Positions 15,084-16,300 of a DNA stretch of 16,300 bases are shown here, piece by piece (position 1 is the stretch's first letter; each line of letters starts with the position of its first letter). This DNA comes from Bdellovibrionales bacterium. Its GTDB lineage: Bacteria > Myxococcota > XYA12-FULL-58-9 > SYDY01. The notes under the pieces were generated by a model that was given only the letters and a program-made list of their open reading frames with translations, made no database searches and was not told the DNA's origin. A program made the position numbers and the translations under genes. The stretch lies in assembly GCA_005801425.1 (NCBI GenBank), contig SYDY01000005.1, positions 1-16,300 of the forward strand. Direction: 5' to 3'.

Positions 15084-15139
15084 ATAGCCCCTGCAAAACA
15101 AAATATTCGTTTTGTTGTAGGGGAAGCCCCCAGGGCTAT
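15084..15139. other. Nested, competing stem-loop structure
   Basis: ATAGCCC (15084-15090) pairs with GGGCTAT (15133-15139). Inside, CAAAAC (15094-15099) pairs with GTTTTG (15109-15114), and CCCC (15088-15091) can pair with GGGG (15120-15123). That same GGGG can alternatively pair with CCCC at 15127-15130 across AAG. The pairings are mutually exclusive, as in a structural switch or attenuator. There is no long T-run on either strand, so it is not a classical terminator. It lies in the leader region of the DJ-1/PfpI gene on the minus strand. It may instead be a folded mobile-element end. Confidence 0.4.
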
Positions 15140-15189
15140 CTAGTTCTAATTTTGTACAAGCAAGAGAATCACGGTGCCATCATTTATGC

Positions 15190-15267
15190 GGGATTCACGC
15201 CGGTTTAAGCGTCGAGGGATTCACGCCGGGGATTGCAATGAGGGATTCACGCCGGGGATTGCAATGT
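15190..15267. repeat. Three tandem 26-bp direct repeats
   Basis: Three head-to-tail units of 26 bases start at 15190, 15216 and 15242. All share GGGATTCACGCCGG; units 2 and 3 continue GGATTGCAATG and differ only in the last base, while unit 1 has an unrelated 12-base second half. There are no spacers, so this is not a CRISPR array. The repeats could be an iteron-like binding array, a recombination hot-spot or a slipped-strand duplication. They are followed at once by a perfect hairpin. Small reading frames across the array do not look like a gene. Confidence 0.85.
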
Positions 15268-15281
15268 GCATTTTTGCACAT
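15264..15281. other. Perfect short hairpin after the tandem repeats
   Basis: ATGTGCA (15264-15270) and TGCACAT (15275-15281) form a perfect seven-base stem with a TTTT loop. The stem begins inside the last repeat unit. There is no T-tract following it, so a terminator role is unlikely; a protein-binding site or a structural end of the array is possible. Confidence 0.45.
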
Positions 15282-15282
15282 C

Positions 15283-15447
15283 TCCCTACATCCCATGGCC
15301 TTATGCGAGGCATCGCGCTGGGTGTGGCGAACGCAATGGTCGTTGTGGTGATGAACTGAGGATATGGAATGCGACTATTTTGCTATGTCTGCTGATGTAT
15401 AAAACTGCACATTGCAATACTCGGCGGCGTGATTATCTTCTTCGGGA
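15283..15447. other. Gene-free accessory stretch
   Basis: No intact gene is supported here on either strand. Reading frames are short, broken and without recognisable motifs. The stretch lies between the tandem repeats and the start of a probable decayed transposase and most likely consists of degraded accessory DNA downstream of the toxin/immunity locus. Confidence 0.4.
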
Positions 15448-15513
15448 CATGACTTACCTCTCCTGTGTTTACAGACGAGACGTCAAGAAAAACGTGCTGG
15501 GGTCATATGACCC
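15370..15513 (-). pseudogene. Possible remnant of a REP-associated (Y1/IS200-like) transposase start
   Basis: On the minus strand a very strong ribosome binding site AGGAGAGG (15464-15457) stands six bases before an ATG (15450-15448), but the reading frame MSRRR stops after five codons at TAA (15435-15433). In the +2 frame the sequence continues IITPPSIAM; adding one base would give MSRRR.IITPPSIAM. That resembles the 'M-P-R-R-x-R-I-x-x-P' opening of REP-associated tyrosine transposases. A GGGTCATATGACCC palindrome about 50 bases upstream also fits the GGGTCA-type boxes found before such genes. Nothing recognisable remains further downstream. The identification is inference from a short stretch. 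Confidence 0.3.
15500..15513. promoter_or_regulatory. Perfect 14-bp palindrome
   Basis: GGGTCATATGACCC reads the same on both strands. It lies upstream of the suspected transposase remnant and downstream of the immunity gene. It could be a transposon-end recognition sequence or an operator. Its significance rests on its perfect symmetry. Confidence 0.5.
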
Positions 15514-15550
15514 TGTCATTCTGTCACTTCGTCATTACTTCCATGATTTG

Positions 15551-15748
15551 TTATTTCTTTCTCCGCAATCTTGGACTTCCCCCACCATGCTGCTCACTCT
15601 CAGGAAAGTCCATGATCCAAACTTCTCCATTGGCGTCATTGATATATTCGATTTCCCAGCTGTCTGCATCTGCACGCACTTTCCGAAGAAATAATTTTAT
15701 GTAATTGAGCGCTTCAACACCTTCGAATTCATCTTTGGAGCTGTTCAT
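15551..15748 (-). CDS. Imm27-like immunity protein
   Basis: This 65-residue protein is the probable antidote to the toxin encoded directly upstream. Its pattern DSWEIEYINDANGEVWIMDFPESEQHGGGSPRLRR (28-63, read as W-x-I-x-Y, D-x3-G-x2-W, then P-x-SE-x-HGGG-x-P-x-L) is the hallmark of the Imm27 family of polymorphic-toxin immunity proteins. The ATG (15748-15746) overlaps the toxin stop codon as ATGA, and AAGG lies about seven bases upstream inside the toxin gene, so toxin and antidote are made together. It has no signal peptide, consistent with action in the cytoplasm. The family call is from memory of the motif; the protective role follows from position. Confidence 0.82.
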   Translation of the reverse strand: MNSSKDEFEGVEALNYIKLFLRKVRADADSWEIEYINDANGEVWIMDFPESEQHGGGSPRLRRKK

Positions 15749-16300
15749 TGCACAATCCTTGTAGTTACATTCTGGAGTTGGTTAATGTTTTTATTCGGCA
15801 TGACGAATTTTCGTGCTCCGCCAGCGGTTTTGCCGTTACCAATAAAACCTGGAACGCTACGCTGTATGGGCGATGCGAATTTGTCGACTACAGTATCAAA
15901 TTCGATGACAGCGCGAGGGCCCGAGATATATTTTCCGCTGTGATCTACAAGCGTTAAGCGTTGGGCTAGTCCGTCTGAAGTAGTGATGCCTTTTAGATCG
16001 TCTGCAGCAGTCACCCATGCTTCAGTAGCATTGGGTGCACTCAATCTAGTTCCATTGGCGAATTCTGCAGGGACTACACGTGCCATACGATTAGGAATTG
16101 TATTTGCCAAACCCTGTGCTGCCTCCACCCCCTTCGCCGCTTTAATCCCCGCGCCAATCCCTCCGGGCACAAACGGTATGGCCAAGGCAATGCCATCCAT
16201 GGCCACGCCCGCAACATCTGTGGCTTTGCTTAAGGTCGAGGTTTGGTTGTTCCATGAAGCGATGGATTGGAAGCCCATCATCAAGCTGGCTGCGTCCCAA
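15745..16300 (-). CDS. C-terminal part of a polymorphic (RHS-type) toxin, type 10-like toxin domain
   Basis: The reading frame stays open to the right edge, so the start lies outside the window; 184 residues are visible. The first part (DVAGVAMDGIALAIPFVPGG, within the first 45 residues) is the pre-toxin linker common in RHS and related secreted toxins. The last 110 residues contain EAWVTAADDLKGI, GLAQRLTL, GPRAVIEFDT, ASPIQRSVPGFIGNGKTAGGARKFVMPN and the ending QLQNVTTRIVQ, taken here in separate segments; this matches what I know as polymorphic toxin type 10. Its biochemical target is not evident. The downstream overlapping Imm27-like gene supports the toxin call. Whether the missing N-terminus carries RHS/YD repeats cannot be seen here. 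Confidence 0.82.
   Translation of the reverse strand, partial: WDAASLMMGFQSIASWNNQTSTLSKATDVAGVAMDGIALAIPFVPGGIGAGIKAAKGVEAAQGLANTIPNRMARVVPAEFANGTRLSAPNATEAWVTAADDLKGITTSDGLAQRLTLVDHSGKYISGPRAVIEFDTVVDKFASPIQRSVPGFIGNGKTAGGARKFVMPNKNINQLQNVTTRIVQ

Noticed and set aside
15084-15160. Integron attC site
   Set aside because: The fold looked attC-like, but there are no RYYYAAC/GTTRRRY core sites in the right places and no integrase or cassette array in the window.
15190-15267. CRISPR array
   Set aside because: The units are strictly head-to-tail at 26 bases without spacers, and no cas genes are present.
15174-15359. Plus-strand reading frame of 61 codons across the 26-bp repeats
   Set aside because: It simply translates the tandem repeats (repeated GFTPGIA-like segments), has no convincing ribosome binding site and no recognisable domain.
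15266-15694. Plus-strand reading frame of 142 codons
   Set aside because: It runs antisense through the Imm27-like gene and the transposase remnant. Its Cys/His/Arg-rich composition is typical of a shadow frame.

Overview
The window reads as chromosome of a Gram-negative bacterium. It has several lipoproteins with N-terminal lipoboxes, an oxygen-dependent heme-synthesis enzyme (HemF), a MATE exporter and moderate GC content. A two-repeat ThyX of about 530 residues and several unrecognised proteins suggest a lineage outside the well-studied Gammaproteobacteria, perhaps among the former Deltaproteobacteria. That placement is a low-confidence inference. Genes are dense, mostly in short operons with stop/start overlaps.

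Layout. (1) 1-3700, minus strand: an oligopeptide ABC importer operon in the order oppA-oppB-oppC-oppD, each junction a 4-base ATGA overlap; oppD is cut by the left edge. (2) 3744-4658, plus: hemF, divergent from oppA with only 43 bases between them. (3) 4659-5149: a gene-free stretch holding two inverted copies of an approximately 155-bp palindromic, MITE-like element whose ends co-vary. (4) 5150-7210, minus: two tandem paralogous lipoproteins with a C-terminal TPR-like region and four conserved cysteines. (5) 7292-8969, plus: a small Dabb-domain protein and an unrecognised helical protein of 431 residues. (6) 8941-9381, minus: a universal stress protein. (7) 9411-13892, plus: a probable operon of a MATE transporter, double-domain thyX, an unrecognised protein of 192 residues, and a membrane-anchored or secreted phosphodiester glycosidase-like protein. 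(8) 13834-15048, minus: a DJ-1/PfpI-like protein followed by rdgB, whose 3' end overlaps the convergent glycosidase gene by 59 bases. (9) 15049-15550: no intact gene; it holds a complex stem-loop, three 26-bp tandem repeats, a short perfect hairpin, a 14-bp palindrome and what looks like the decayed start of a transposase. (10) 15551-16300, minus: the C-terminal end of a polymorphic (RHS-type) toxin running off the right edge, followed by an Imm27-like immunity gene.

Functionally, most of the window is housekeeping: peptide uptake, heme synthesis, dTMP synthesis, nucleotide-pool sanitation and stress proteins. The accessory elements are the MITE-like pair, the duplicated lipoproteins and the toxin/immunity end with its repeat-rich flank. 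The best candidates for something undescribed are the MITE-like element pair, the four-cysteine lipoprotein pair, and the two unrecognised proteins at 7674-8969 and 12424-13002. I did not find a clearly new multi-gene defence or biosynthetic system.
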